Assembly (NCBI GenBank): GCA_024653485.1
Contig: JANLFY010000016.1
Coordinates: forward strand, 1 to 55,796
Source of the DNA: Bacillota bacterium
GTDB taxonomy: Bacteria > Bacillota > SHA-98 > UBA4971
Length of the DNA: 55,796 bases
Reading direction: 5' to 3'
Shown here: positions 37,482-45,725 of the stretch, one piece after another
How the letters are laid out: each line of letters starts with the position of its first letter
Position numbering within the stretch: the stretch's first letter is position 1
Notes under the pieces: model-generated
Seen by the model: only the letters and a program-made list of their open reading frames with translations
The model's database searches: none
What the model was told of the DNA's origin: nothing
Made by a program: the position numbers and the translations under genes

Positions 37482-37528
37482 AAGGCGGGTATGCGTAAGG
37501 CGGGTATGCGTGAAGGCGGGTATTCGTG
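37482..37528. repeat. Three tandem copies of a 15-bp unit
   Basis: AAGGCGGGTATGCGT occurs at 37482-37496 and 37497-37511, then a diverged copy GAAGGCGGGTATTCGTG to 37528. The array lies in the 280-base gap before the EamA gene, about 100 bases upstream of its start. The rest of that gap (37350-37628) shows no gene; a TATATT at 37472 is an uncertain -10. Confidence 0.75.
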
Positions 37529-37628
37529 CAGATTTCACCCGCGGCCTTTCGCTTGTTGAGATGTCTTCGGCTTTCGTGCCCCCAGTGCCATCGGTGCCAT
37601 CGATGAATAGAAGGGACGGCAGTTTCCC

Positions 37629-38612
37629 ATGCAGGACCGGGTGAGCATCCGCGGAGCGCAACGCACACGTGTCATCGGCTTTTGCATGGCTTTCGCCGCA
37701 GCCGTCATCTGGGGGACCCTAGGCATATTCGCGAAGTTCATATACGTCTACGACCTCGAGCCCGTTGTGCTTGTGAGCCTCCGAGGTTCCATCGCTTTTG
37801 TCACGCTTTTCATCATCCTAGCCGCGCGAGATCGCTGCAAGCTACGAGTGCCGCGCCAAGACCTGTGGTTCTTCGTCGCCTTCGGTCTAGTGGGGGTGAC
37901 GCTCAACCACATGTCCTATTTCGAGGCGCTCAAACGCACGACGGCCACGACGGCGGTCATCCTACTGTACACGGCGCCGGTCTACGTGACGCTTGGCGCG
38001 GCGGCGTTCTTCGGGGAGAGTCTTACGCTCACGAAGATCGCCGCCCTCGTGGTCACGTTCGGCGGATGCTTCCTCGTGGCTGGCGGATACGAGCCAAAGC
38101 TCCTAGCCCTGAACCCCACGGGGGTCTTGTTCGGCCTCACTGCCGCGATTGCGTACGCGTCGTACACGCTCATGAGCAAGCGAGCTCTCGAGAGACATTC
38201 CTCATGGACTTCGGTGCTGTGGGCGTTCGGCTTCGGAAGCCTGTTTCTTCTGTGTTTGGCAGGAGGACGAATCGCGAAGGTTGCCTCGCTCCCACTGCGG
38301 GCGTGGTTGCTCATCCTGGGCCTTGCATGGGGGCCTACGCTCGCAGCCTACTGGTTGCACATGGAGGCACTGACTCGGATCGAGGCGAGCCACGCCGGAA
38401 TAGTCTGCATGGCTGAGCCAGCCGCCACGGCCCTCCTGTCTTACGTGCTGCTGGGCGAGAGGATGACACCATGGAAGCTACTGGGTGCAGCGCTTGTGCT
38501 CGTCGGGGTGCTCATCCTGCAAGTCCAATCCATCGGTGATAGCAGCGCCCGTGGACGCCGGTCTGGAACGTCCGAGCGCGAGGAGGTGAACGCGGGGCAC
38601 GGAACCGGGTGA
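37629..38612 (+). CDS. EamA/DMT-family transporter
   Basis: This 327-residue membrane protein has ten hydrophobic segments in two EamA repeats of about five helices each. Typical stretches are FCMAFAAAVIWGTLGIFAKF, FVAFGLVGVTLNHMSYFEAL, ATTAVILLYTAPVYVTLGAA and GIVCMAEPAATALLSYVLLGE. Drug/metabolite transporters of this group export amino acids, metabolites or sugars by a proton-coupled or exchange mechanism; the substrate cannot be told. ATG at 37629 has AAGGGACGG about 12 bases upstream. The last 30 residues are polar and cytoplasmic. It precedes the third Liv importer and may be separate from it. Confidence 0.9.
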   Translation: MQDRVSIRGAQRTRVIGFCMAFAAAVIWGTLGIFAKFIYVYDLEPVVLVSLRGSIAFVTLFIILAARDRCKLRVPRQDLWFFVAFGLVGVTLNHMSYFEALKRTTATTAVILLYTAPVYVTLGAAAFFGESLTLTKIAALVVTFGGCFLVAGGYEPKLLALNPTGVLFGLTAAIAYASYTLMSKRALERHSSWTSVLWAFGFGSLFLLCLAGGRIAKVASLPLRAWLLILGLAWGPTLAAYWLHMEALTRIEASHAGIVCMAEPAATALLSYVLLGERMTPWKLLGAALVLVGVLILQVQSIGDSSARGRRSGTSEREEVNAGHGTG

Positions 38613-38622
38613 GAAGGCACGG

Positions 38623-38660
38623 TGAGATGAGATGAGATGAGATGAGATGAGATGAGATGA
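38623..38660. repeat. Pentanucleotide microsatellite (TGAGA)n
   Basis: About 7.6 perfect copies of TGAGA run from 38623 to 38660, between the EamA stop and the third livK start (38712). The array ends about 20 bases before a TATGCT that could be a -10 (38680-38685) and 50 bases before the start codon. Such arrays change length by slipped-strand mispairing. Confidence 0.9.
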
Positions 38661-38711
38661 AAGAAGCCTCGCTAGGCTGTATGCTACTGCTGAAAACGGA
38701 GGTGCGAAGAA

Positions 38712-39875
38712 GTGAGAAAGTCGGTTTCCTGGTTGCTGCTCGCTGTGACGTGCCTGCTGGTGGGCATCGCGGGGCCGGCCGCGCTTGGCGCGGAGCCTAT
38801 CAAGATAGGGCTGCACGCGCCGCTCACGGGGTTCGCGGCTGCTGACGGGCTCAGCGTGAAACAATCGGTCGAGCTTGCCGTAAAGCAGGTGAATGAGGCT
38901 GGAGGCATCAACGGTCGGCCAATTCAGCTCGTGGTGTACGACGACAGGGCAGACGCCAAGGAAGCGGTCGCAGTCGCGTACAAGCTCATCGAGCAGGACA
39001 AGGTCGTCGCGGTGGTCGGTGGGTCTTACAGCGCTCCCATGCGGGCGGTCGCGCCCATCTACCAACAGGCAGGGATCCCCATGGTGGCCGGTTTCGCTGT
39101 TCATCCCGATATCACCCGAGCGGGAGACTTCGTGTTCAGGTGCGGGATGCTGGGGCCCATCGAAGGCGCTGCTGCGGGCGAGGTGGCAGGCAATATCCTC
39201 AAGGCGAAGACCGCCTGCCTCATGACGATGGACAATGACTTCGGCCGCGCCCTGGCCGAAGGTTTCCGCAAGCGCGCCGGCGAACTGGGTGTCAAGATCC
39301 TCTGGGAGAGCCTTTACCCCCTCGGCGAACAGGACTTCACGCCGTACATCACTCGACTGAAGCAACTCGGCCCGGATGTCGTCTTTGCGAGCGGATACTA
39401 CAACGAAGCCGCTCAGTTCTGCAAGCAAGCGAAGGAACTGGGGCTCAAGGCTCAAATCCTGGGCGAAGAGGGTTTCGATTCACCGAAATTCATCGAGATC
39501 GCTGGAAAGGCGTCTGAGGGCGTGATCATCGTAACCAACCTCAACAGGGACGACACGAGGCCCGTGGCCAGGGCGTTCATCGAGGACTACAGGAAGCTCT
39601 ACAAGATGGAACCCGACATGGTGGGCGCGTCCAACTTCGACGCCCTTCTGGTGATAGCCGATGCACTCCGACGGGCGGGCTCCACAGATCCCAAGGCGAT
39701 TCGCGATGCGATCGCCACGACAGCGAACCTCAACGGCGCGACTGGCGTGATCCGCAGCTTCAACAAGCTGGGTGAATCGATGAAGCCCATTCAGGTTCAG
39801 GTGGTGAAGGAGGGTCGTTTCCGTTACTTTGCGGAGGTAAGCGATCCTGCTATCATAACCCCTCCGGAGAAGTGA
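38712..39875 (+). CDS. livK: Amino acid ABC transporter substrate-binding protein (LivK-like, third system)
   Basis: This 387-residue Peripla_BP_6 protein has a signal peptide (VSWLLLAVTCLLVGIAGPAALGA) and a mature part starting PIKIGLHAPLTGFAAADGLS, with GGINGRPIQLVVYDDRAD and GEQDFTPYITRLKQLGPDVV. GTG at 38712 has GGAGGTG about nine bases upstream. It heads a third livKHMGF cluster whose other genes begin 125 bases on; that gap contains a GGGCGGGCATCGCCC hairpin. Its sequence differs widely from the other two binding proteins, so a different ligand is likely. A pentanucleotide repeat lies directly upstream. Confidence 0.93.
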   Translation: MRKSVSWLLLAVTCLLVGIAGPAALGAEPIKIGLHAPLTGFAAADGLSVKQSVELAVKQVNEAGGINGRPIQLVVYDDRADAKEAVAVAYKLIEQDKVVAVVGGSYSAPMRAVAPIYQQAGIPMVAGFAVHPDITRAGDFVFRCGMLGPIEGAAAGEVAGNILKAKTACLMTMDNDFGRALAEGFRKRAGELGVKILWESLYPLGEQDFTPYITRLKQLGPDVVFASGYYNEAAQFCKQAKELGLKAQILGEEGFDSPKFIEIAGKASEGVIIVTNLNRDDTRPVARAFIEDYRKLYKMEPDMVGASNFDALLVIADALRRAGSTDPKAIRDAIATTANLNGATGVIRSFNKLGESMKPIQVQVVKEGRFRYFAEVSDPAIITPPEK

Positions 39876-40000
39876 GAGCAAGCACGACACACGGGTCGAA
39901 GACATAGCAACCGGGCAAGCGGGGGCGAGGTCCGTCCGGAGAACCGAAAGGTACGGCGCCCGGGCGGGCATCGCCCCCACGCAGTAGGAGTGATGGGAGG

Positions 40001-40861
40001 TTGTTCTGGCAACAACTCGCAAACGGCGTAACCATGGGGGGCATCTATGCTCTCATTACCCTTGGGCTAACGATGGTTTACGGTGTCCTGCGTATCCTCC
40101 ACATCTCCCACGCAGGGGTTTTCGCGTTGGGAGCGTATGCCGGTGTCGTGGCGCTCTCGCTATCCGGAAACCTGGTCGTCATCACGCTCATCGCCATGGC
40201 GGTCTGCGGACTGGTGGGCATGTTAATGCAGAGGTGGGTGTACCGGCCGCTCATGGGGTCGTCGCGCATCGTTCCGCTGATAGCGTCCATCGGAATGTTC
40301 ATACTCATGGAGGATCTATTCAGGCTTGCGGCTGGTCCCTACGTGCTTCCGCTCCCGGCCGAGGTGCCCTTTGGATTGGACCAGATAACCACGTCGTTCG
40401 TCACAGGCAACCAACTGATCGTGCTGTCGGGCGCGGTGGGGCTGCTCATCCTTACGTGGCTGGTCATCAACCATACCCGGCTCGGTCTTGCGTGGAAGGC
40501 CACGGAGCAGGATTTCGAGACAGCAGCCTCGTGTGGGATCAACGTAGACCAGGCAGTGGCGATGAACTTCCTTCTGGGCTCCGCGATAGCCGGGGCTGCC
40601 GGGGTCCTAGTGGGGTTCTACTATAACTCGGTGTCCCCCACCATGGGGAGCGTCCCGGCGTACAAGGCGATGGCCATCGCCGTGCTCGGAGGTCTCGGGA
40701 ACGTGTGGGGGACCGTGGTGGCGTCCGTTCTCCTCGGAGTCACCGAGGCGTTTCTCGTGACTTCGCCTGTAGGACTACTCCTGCCTCGCGACTCCATCGC
40801 GTTCGTGGCGTTGATCCTGGTCCTCCTCTTCAGGCCGTACGGCCTCTTCGGGCGGAGGTGA
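40001..40861 (+). CDS. livH: Amino acid ABC transporter permease LivH (third system)
   Basis: This 286-residue LivH permease opens FWQQLANGVTMGGIYALITL, then GLTMVYGVLRILHISHAG; the second motif has HISHAG where most LivH proteins have NFAHG. The contact loop is DFETAASCGINVDQAVAMNF and the terminus LFRPYGLFGRR. The TTG at 40001 is supported by TAGGAG (39985-39990) ten bases upstream; no better in-frame start exists before the first helix. It precedes livM by six bases. Confidence 0.93.
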   Translation: MFWQQLANGVTMGGIYALITLGLTMVYGVLRILHISHAGVFALGAYAGVVALSLSGNLVVITLIAMAVCGLVGMLMQRWVYRPLMGSSRIVPLIASIGMFILMEDLFRLAAGPYVLPLPAEVPFGLDQITTSFVTGNQLIVLSGAVGLLILTWLVINHTRLGLAWKATEQDFETAASCGINVDQAVAMNFLLGSAIAGAAGVLVGFYYNSVSPTMGSVPAYKAMAIAVLGGLGNVWGTVVASVLLGVTEAFLVTSPVGLLLPRDSIAFVALILVLLFRPYGLFGRR

Positions 40862-40867
40862 CGCGCT

Positions 40868-41797
40868 ATGGGACTGTACCAGGTGACAATTGCGATCACT
40901 TTGGGCATATACCTCATCCTCACCATGGGGCTGAACATCATCACAGGGTACACGGGGCAAGTCTCCCTGGGGCACGCGGCATTCTTCGGGGCGGGCGCAT
41001 ACGCTTCAGCCATTTTGTCCGTGAGGTATGGCCTCCCGTTCTGGGGAGCCCTTCCGCTCGCCGTTGTCGCGACCGCTCTGATGGGGGCGGTGTTGGGGAC
41101 GGTGAGCACCAGGTTACGCGAGGACTCTCTCGCAATCACAACCATCGGCGTGAATTTCGTGGTGGTGTCGGTGTTCAAGTATTCGTCGTTCTTTGGCGGC
41201 GCTCTCGGCATAGGCAACATCAGGTACCCTTCGCTGTTCGGCCGGGTGCTCACAAAGCCGGAGTACCTTCTGGTGGTGGCGGCGTGCGTGGCTCTTGGCA
41301 TGTGGTTTGACAGACGCCTCGTAAAGTCGTGGCTCGGTCTAGCGCTCAGGGCGGTGGGCCAGGACGAGGCGGCCGCGCAGTCACTGGGCGTGGACAGCCC
41401 ACGTTTCAAGATAATCGCATTCATAATCGGCACGGCGTACGCCGGAGCGGCGGGCTCTCTCTACGCCCACTTCATGACGTTCATAAGCCCTCAGGACTTC
41501 GGGTTTCCGGTATCGATAAGCATCATCTCGATGGCGGTCTTCGGAGGGCTGGGAACGCTGCGCGGCGCCATCCTCGGCTCGTGTGCCCTTGGGCTTGCCC
41601 CAGAGGTATTTCGCCCACTCGTGGACTACAGGAACCTGATGTATGGTGCCCTGCTTCTCCTCATGATGCGCTTTCAGCCGCAGGGCCTCATAGGCGACGG
41701 AAGCCCCCTCTGGGAGCGGTTGCGTTCACTCATTGCCGGGGGAAGTACCACGAGTAGGGTAGGGGAGGGCGGTGCGCGACATGAGTCACGGCGCTAA
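40868..41797 (+). CDS. livM: Amino acid ABC transporter permease LivM (third system)
   Basis: This 309-residue LivM permease has TMGLNIITGYTGQVSLGHAA, RLREDSLAITTIGVNFVVVS, the contact loop DEAAAQSLGVDSPRFKIIAF and the terminus MMRFQPQGLIGD. After that it carries an extra 25-residue polar tail that overlaps the start of livG. Spacing to livH is six bases, so the two are co-translated. It completes the membrane part of the third importer. Confidence 0.93.
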   Translation: MGLYQVTIAITLGIYLILTMGLNIITGYTGQVSLGHAAFFGAGAYASAILSVRYGLPFWGALPLAVVATALMGAVLGTVSTRLREDSLAITTIGVNFVVVSVFKYSSFFGGALGIGNIRYPSLFGRVLTKPEYLLVVAACVALGMWFDRRLVKSWLGLALRAVGQDEAAAQSLGVDSPRFKIIAFIIGTAYAGAAGSLYAHFMTFISPQDFGFPVSISIISMAVFGGLGTLRGAILGSCALGLAPEVFRPLVDYRNLMYGALLLLMMRFQPQGLIGDGSPLWERLRSLIAGGSTTSRVGEGGARHESRR

Positions 41798-42575
41798 TCA
41801 TAGCTCAAGTGCGGGGGAGGCCCAGAAGACCAATATCCTCGAAGTTCGCAACGTCAGCAAGCAGTTCCATGGGGTACGCGCCCTTCAAGGAGTCACTCTA
41901 TCAGTGCGGCAAGGCCAGGTTTTCGGCATAGTGGGGCCTAACGGCGCAGGGAAGACCACGCTCTTCAATATCGTGTGTGGCGTGTACCCCCCGACGGACG
42001 GTCTAGTGCTCTTTCAGGGGAGGGACATCACCCGGCTGGGCTCTGCGCGCGTCGCCAGACTGGGCGTGGCGCGCACCTTCCAAATCGTCCGATCGTTCCC
42101 GCGCATGACAGTGCTGGAGAACGTGGTGGTGGGATGCGGCCACAGAGTGTACAGCACCCTCTCGGGGCTCGTTGGCACATACGCCCGAAGAGAGATCGAG
42201 GACAAAGCTCTTGCCCTCCTAAGGCTCGTGGGGCTCGAGCAGGCAGCGAGCACGCCGGCGGGAAAACTCCCCGTCGCAATGCAACGGCATATGGAAGTGG
42301 CGAGAGCGCTCGCGCTGGATCCTTGTATGCTCCTTCTCGATGAACCCTGTGCGGGGCTTACTTTCACAGAGTCAGAGGATTTGGTCGAGCTCGTGAGGAG
42401 GGTAAGGGACAACGGGGTGACGGTGTTGATAGTTGAGCACAACATGGGCGTCGTGATGAGCCTGTGCGACGAGATCGCGGTGCTGGACTTCGGGGTCAAG
42501 ATAGCTCAAGGGTCTCCCGCCGAGATCTCATCCAACCCCCGCGTCATCGAGGCGTATCTCGGGAGGGAGGCGTGA
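41781..42575 (+). CDS. livG: Amino acid ABC transporter ATP-binding protein LivG (third system)
   Basis: This 264-residue ABC ATPase has Walker A GPNGAGKTT, the LivG-specific GVARTFQIVRSFPRMTVLENV, a degenerate signature (KLPVAMQRHMEVARALAL), Walker B MLLLDEPCAGLT and IVEHNMGVVMSLCD. ATG at 41781 is preferred because GGGGAGGGCGG ends about nine bases before it; a GTG at 41772 is in frame. The gene starts inside the end of livM (17-base overlap), and livF begins two bases after its stop, so the cluster is tightly coupled. Confidence 0.93.
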   Translation: MSHGANHSSSAGEAQKTNILEVRNVSKQFHGVRALQGVTLSVRQGQVFGIVGPNGAGKTTLFNIVCGVYPPTDGLVLFQGRDITRLGSARVARLGVARTFQIVRSFPRMTVLENVVVGCGHRVYSTLSGLVGTYARREIEDKALALLRLVGLEQAASTPAGKLPVAMQRHMEVARALALDPCMLLLDEPCAGLTFTESEDLVELVRRVRDNGVTVLIVEHNMGVVMSLCDEIAVLDFGVKIAQGSPAEISSNPRVIEAYLGREA

Positions 42576-42577
42576 CA

Positions 42578-43282
42578 ATGCTTACTGTCGAGGGGCTCAC
42601 CATCCGTTACGGCGATATGGAGGTCGTACACGGCGTGTCCTTCGAAGTGGGTCAACGGGACAGCGTTGCCATAATTGGGGCGAATGGGTCGGGCAAGACC
42701 ACGCTCCTCCGCACGCTTATGGGGCTCCACCGGGATTTCGACGGGCGCATCACGTTCATGGGACGCGACATAGGACGGATTTCCCCGTGGGCGAGGGCAT
42801 GCCTGGGCATGGCGATGGTGCCTGAGGGAAGGCGAGTCTTTCCCGACCTCTCTGTCGAGCAGAACCTCCTCATCGGAGCGTACTCGCGGCAGGACAGGTC
42901 CGCGGTGCGCGCGTCCCTGGACGAGGTGTACAGCCTTTTCCCTGTGCTACGTGAGCGCAGGAACCAGGTGGGCAAGACCCTGAGCGGGGGAGAACAGCAG
43001 ATGCTCGCGATAGGCAGGGCCCTCATGGCGAAGCCCAGGTTGCTCATGGTGGACGAGGTGTCAACGGGGCTCATGCCGATCTTCGTGGACAAGGCTTTCC
43101 ACGTGCTGAAGAGCCTGGTCGACCAGGGAGTGAGCGTCCTCCTCGTGGAACAGAACGCGAGAAAGGCTCTGGCGGCCATGGCGAGGGGCTACGTTCTGGA
43201 AACCGGACGGATCGTGCTATCTGGTCCCGCAGCGGAACTCGCAGCGAACGCAAATGTGCGGAAAGCTTACCTCGGGGCGTAA
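42578..43282 (+). CDS. livF: Amino acid ABC transporter ATP-binding protein LivF (third system)
   Basis: This 234-residue ABC ATPase has Walker A GANGSGKTT, VPEGRRVFPDLSVEQNLLIG, signature LSGGEQQMLAIGRAL, Walker B LLMVDEVSTGLMPIF and VEQNARKAL. Walker B reads DEVSTGL where most LivF proteins have DEPSLGL. ATG at 42578 lies seven bases after GGGAGGGAGG. It is the last gene of the third importer; 18 bases after its stop lies the 3' end of tRNA-Pro on the opposite strand. Confidence 0.94.
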   Translation: MLTVEGLTIRYGDMEVVHGVSFEVGQRDSVAIIGANGSGKTTLLRTLMGLHRDFDGRITFMGRDIGRISPWARACLGMAMVPEGRRVFPDLSVEQNLLIGAYSRQDRSAVRASLDEVYSLFPVLRERRNQVGKTLSGGEQQMLAIGRALMAKPRLLMVDEVSTGLMPIFVDKAFHVLKSLVDQGVSVLLVEQNARKALAAMARGYVLETGRIVLSGPAAELAANANVRKAYLGA

Positions 43283-43300
43283 GGGGGCACAAAAAGAAAA

Positions 43301-43377
43301 TGGTCGGGGCAGGCGGACTTGAACCGCCGACCTCTTAGTCCCGAACCAAGCGCGCTACCAACCTGCGCCATGCCCCG
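43301..43377 (-). tRNA. tRNA-Pro (anticodon CGG)
   Basis: On the minus strand the acceptor stem CGGGGCA pairs with TGCCCCG, with discriminator A and encoded CCA (43301-43303 on the plus strand read TGG). The anticodon arm CTTGG-TTCGGGA-CTAAG gives anticodon CGG. The D-arm GCGCAGGTTGGTAGCGC and T-arm GGCGGTTCAAGTCCGCC are regular. Length is 77 nt. It lies tail-to-tail with the third importer. Confidence 0.95.
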
Positions 43378-43408
43378 ACCGAACGTCGTAACCGGTTGCT
43401 TCACGCAT

Positions 43409-43437
43409 AGTATACTAGAACCACGGCAACATGTCAA
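43409..43437 (-). promoter_or_regulatory. Promoter of tRNA-Pro
   Basis: On the minus strand, consensus TTGACA (43432-43437) and TATACT (43409-43414) are 17 bases apart. Transcription would start near 43402, 25 bases before the tRNA. Confidence 0.85.
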
Positions 43438-43487
43438 ACGCGGGATCTTACACAAGACGCCGCTATCCAGGGAGTAGGTGAGGACGG

Positions 43488-44246
43488 GTGCCAGAAAGCG
43501 GGCGGCAGCAGCCGCTTCCCATCTTCGATGACACGCGCGCAAGAGCAGAGGGACTCTCAGCCCCACCAGGTGAGCTCGAAGAGAAGATGGCGGACGGCGA
43601 CACACAGACCAGACAGCCCGCCCTTAGGCCGGAAAACGACGGTGTCGCACCCTACGAGCCCTCTCCGGACCTCGAGGCTCTGGAGAGGACCTGCAAGACG
43701 TGCAGGAAGTGCAACCTGCGAGCGGGCTGCAGACAAGTCGTTTTCGGCGAGGGCAACCCCCATGCCAGGCTCATGTTCGTGGGCGAGGGTCCGGGACAAC
43801 AGGAAGACATCCAGGGTAGGCCCTTCGTCGGAGCTGCAGGTCAGCTCCTGGACAAGATCCTCGCCGCTGTAGGCATCAAGCGAGAGGATGTCTACATAGC
43901 GAACGTGGTCAAGTGCCGCCCGCCGGGAAACCGCCTTCCCACCTCGGAAGAAGCTCAAGCGTGCCTGCCTCACCTCATCGCTCAGATCCGGGCGATAAGA
44001 CCGAAGATCGTCGTGTGTCTCGGCGCGCTCGCGACTCAAACGCTCATCGACAAGGGAGCACGCATAACGAGAGCAAGGGGAAACTGGTTCCGCAAGGACG
44101 GCATCTTATACATGCCCACGTTCCATCCTGCCGCGCTCCTTCGTGACGAGACGAAGAAGCGACCGGTATGGGAGGATATGAAGAAAGTCAAGGAGATGCT
44201 CGACCGCCTCGAGGGGAAGTTGCGCAACTCTCCCGGTAATGATTGA
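43488..44246 (+). CDS. Uracil-DNA glycosylase, family 4 (4Fe-4S)
   Basis: This 252-residue enzyme removes uracil from DNA. The four cluster ligands are C72, C75, C143 and C159 (CRKC, VVKCRPPGN, AQACLPHL), with the 68- and 16-residue spacings of thermophilic family 4 enzymes. Motif A is GEGPGQQED, followed by GRPFVGAAGQLLDKIL, and the C-terminal motif is MPTFHPAALLRD. About 60 N-terminal residues are a low-complexity extension beyond the usual length. GTG at 43488 has AGGTGAGG upstream. It is divergent from tRNA-Pro and stands alone. Confidence 0.93.
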   Translation: MPESGRQQPLPIFDDTRARAEGLSAPPGELEEKMADGDTQTRQPALRPENDGVAPYEPSPDLEALERTCKTCRKCNLRAGCRQVVFGEGNPHARLMFVGEGPGQQEDIQGRPFVGAAGQLLDKILAAVGIKREDVYIANVVKCRPPGNRLPTSEEAQACLPHLIAQIRAIRPKIVVCLGALATQTLIDKGARITRARGNWFRKDGILYMPTFHPAALLRDETKKRPVWEDMKKVKEMLDRLEGKLRNSPGND

Positions 44247-44319
44247 CCACCCCGGCGAATAATCTAGTGGCGGAGGGCGTTCCATCCCTCAGCTGTCAGC
44301 GTTTCCGGGGGGTCATGAC

Positions 44320-44760
44320 ATGGCTCCGGACAGAACGAGCAAGGGCAAGCCCGAGAAGGGACGACCCGACAAGAGTGCCGGCACGGAGCGGTCGGAGTGC
44401 GGATGGTTCCTGGCGGTCGTGATGGGTCTGGCAGCCTCCTTCATAGCGGTGATCGCCGTGTTCCTCGCGGTCGCGACCTACGACTACATGGTGTCGGCCG
44501 AGGTGGCTCGCCTCGGCACGCTGGCGTCGGTCGGAAGCTATGTTGCCACGGCCGTGGGAGGCATGGTGGCGGGCAGGAAGTCTGGGAGGCGCGGCCTCGT
44601 TCATGGAGGCTTGGTGGGCTTGCTGTTTGCCGCATCAATCCTCATCGCGGGCGCGGGAGGCCCCGCGAGCGTTCCGCTGACCGCCGCTACACTCAAGAGA
44701 CTTCTCTTCTCGGCGATCGCTGGAAGCATCGGTGGAATGCTGGGCGTCGCCTCCACGTGA
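44320..44760 (+). CDS. TIGR04086-like small membrane protein
   Basis: This 146-residue protein has about 27 charged N-terminal residues and four hydrophobic segments: WFLAVVMGLAASFIAVIAVF, TLASVGSYVATAVGGMVAGR, GLLFAASILIAGAGG and AIAGSIGGMLGV. The GGMVAGRKSGRRGLVHGGLVG turn is characteristic of the TIGR04086 family, found in Bacillota and of unknown function (often near yajC/secDF). ATG at 44320; GGGGGGT lies upstream. It is 73 bases after the glycosylase gene. Confidence 0.75.
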   Translation: MAPDRTSKGKPEKGRPDKSAGTERSECGWFLAVVMGLAASFIAVIAVFLAVATYDYMVSAEVARLGTLASVGSYVATAVGGMVAGRKSGRRGLVHGGLVGLLFAASILIAGAGGPASVPLTAATLKRLLFSAIAGSIGGMLGVAST

Positions 44761-44971
44761 AACAGAACGCGCCCGACAGATCCTGGAGGTCCGACCGGGT
44801 ATCCGCCGACCCTTCTGCTTTCGTTCCCCTCTTGTACCGTGGACATCCCGCCCGCCTGTGAGCGCCTCACGCGCTGGATTCGTGAGCATGGACGCCATCG
44901 CAGGCGCGTCACCGTTCGCATGCTCGATTCTGAGGACAATCGAGGGAGTGATAAGAGGCTGGAAGATGTGT
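44761..44971. other. Intergenic, nothing recognised
   Basis: No gene or clear terminator was seen between the small membrane protein gene and the next promoter. Confidence 0.5.
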
Positions 44972-44977
44972 TATAAT
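44972..44977 (+). promoter_or_regulatory. -10 element of the leader/small-gene unit
   Basis: A perfect TATAAT preceded by TGT (extended -10). A GTGATA 18 bases upstream is a weak -35. Transcription would start near 44984. Confidence 0.6.
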
Positions 44978-44983
44978 ACGACC

Positions 44984-45270
44984 AGAGGATGAAGCACCGA
45001 GAAGAGGGGGAGTCCGTCTTGAGCCAGTTCGGCGCAAAGGCGCAGGGGAGCGCCTTCGCTGTGGCGCCCGTGAGGGCCTGCGTCTGCGCTGGTTTACCCG
45101 TTCCCCGAGGACGCGAAGAGGTCCCCGGGGCCGGTGGCGACTCCCGTCAACAGAGAAGTGGCTGCGTGGGTGTGTGTGGCTGTGGGGTTTTCCGCGACAT
45201 GCTTGTCGTCTTGGCTCTAGACGCTATAACCCGGCCGGGGCTTGCGAACGTTGATGCCCCGGCCGTTGCG
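44984..45270 (+). promoter_or_regulatory. Structured leader or small RNA ending in a terminator
   Basis: From the predicted start, about 250 GC-rich bases with several inverted repeats (for example GGCGC-rich arms near 45030-45075) lead to a perfect 10-bp hairpin at 45232-45265, followed by TTGCGTTTCC. A weak reading frame (44989-45309) runs through it but is Cys/Gly/Val-rich and unlike a protein. It could be a riboswitch-type leader of the gene at 45345 or an independent small RNA. No known class could be assigned. Confidence 0.45.
45232..45265 (+). terminator. Terminator hairpin upstream of the small unknown gene
   Basis: CGGCCGGGGC (45232-45241) and GCCCCGGCCG (45256-45265) pair perfectly around a 14-base loop; TTGCGTTTCC follows, a modest U-tract. 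Confidence 0.6.
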
Positions 45271-45344
45271 TTTCCTGAGGTTCCGAAGGAGTGTCTAAGT
45301 CCCGTGTAGGGTTGCCAAGAGAATCCATACAGGAGGGGACATGG

Positions 45345-45716
45345 GTGATTCAACTGAACGCGGAGGACGTTATCAGGGGCCTCAAGAGACTCAAGAGCCT
45401 CGCTAAGCAGGACATCCTCATCAGCAGTCTTGCCCCCAACCCGGAAGCCTGGATCAAGATGGCTACAGCACGAAAGCAGAAATATGAGACGCTCATTGCC
45501 ATGGTAGAGCAGTATGGCGTGCCGGGAGCGTGCGAGATCGCGTTGGAAGAATACGCGAGCCTGCCTGCGACGGACGGAGGAGACTCCGCTGACATCGATC
45601 CCCACACGAAGGGAGAAGAGCAAGCGCTAGAAGTCTTTTTCAAGACGATCGGCGTGGACGGTAGAGCCCTGAAGGATGCCAGGACTCGACGTAAAGGAGC
45701 AGGAGGGGTCCAGTAG
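45345..45716 (+). CDS. Small hypothetical protein
   Basis: A product of 123 residues starts at GTG 45345, six bases after the strong Shine-Dalgarno AGGAGGGG (45331-45338). It is soluble, without membrane segments or signal peptide. The N-terminal 80 residues look helical (VIRGLKRLKSLAKQDILISS, MATARKQKYETLIAMVEQYG), followed by an acidic stretch and a basic C-terminus (DARTRRKGAGG). I do not recognise the family. A terminator-bearing leader precedes it and the convergent lexA gene follows. Confidence 0.7.
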   Translation: MIQLNAEDVIRGLKRLKSLAKQDILISSLAPNPEAWIKMATARKQKYETLIAMVEQYGVPGACEIALEEYASLPATDGGDSADIDPHTKGEEQALEVFFKTIGVDGRALKDARTRRKGAGGVQ

Positions 45717-45725
45717 GACCCCTCC
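45702..45725. terminator. Perfect hairpin between the convergent small gene and lexA
   Basis: GGAGGGGTCC (45702-45711) and GGACCCCTCC (45716-45725) flank AGTA and include the stop codon of the small gene. There is no U-tract on either strand, so it may be a bidirectional transcript end or stabiliser. Confidence 0.45.

Noticed and set aside
38478-39455. 325-codon minus-strand frame across the third livK
   Set aside because: It is a shadow of the well-supported EamA and livK genes and contains the translated microsatellite.
44990-45110. c-di-GMP-I riboswitch
   Set aside because: GGCGCAAAGGCG and GGTTTACCCG recall parts of the GEMM motif, but the other conserved blocks are absent and the order does not fold as required.
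44989-45309. 106-codon frame in the leader before the small unknown gene
   Set aside because: Composition is Cys/Gly/Val-rich without a fold-like pattern, it spans a strong terminator hairpin, and no ribosome binding site was seen.
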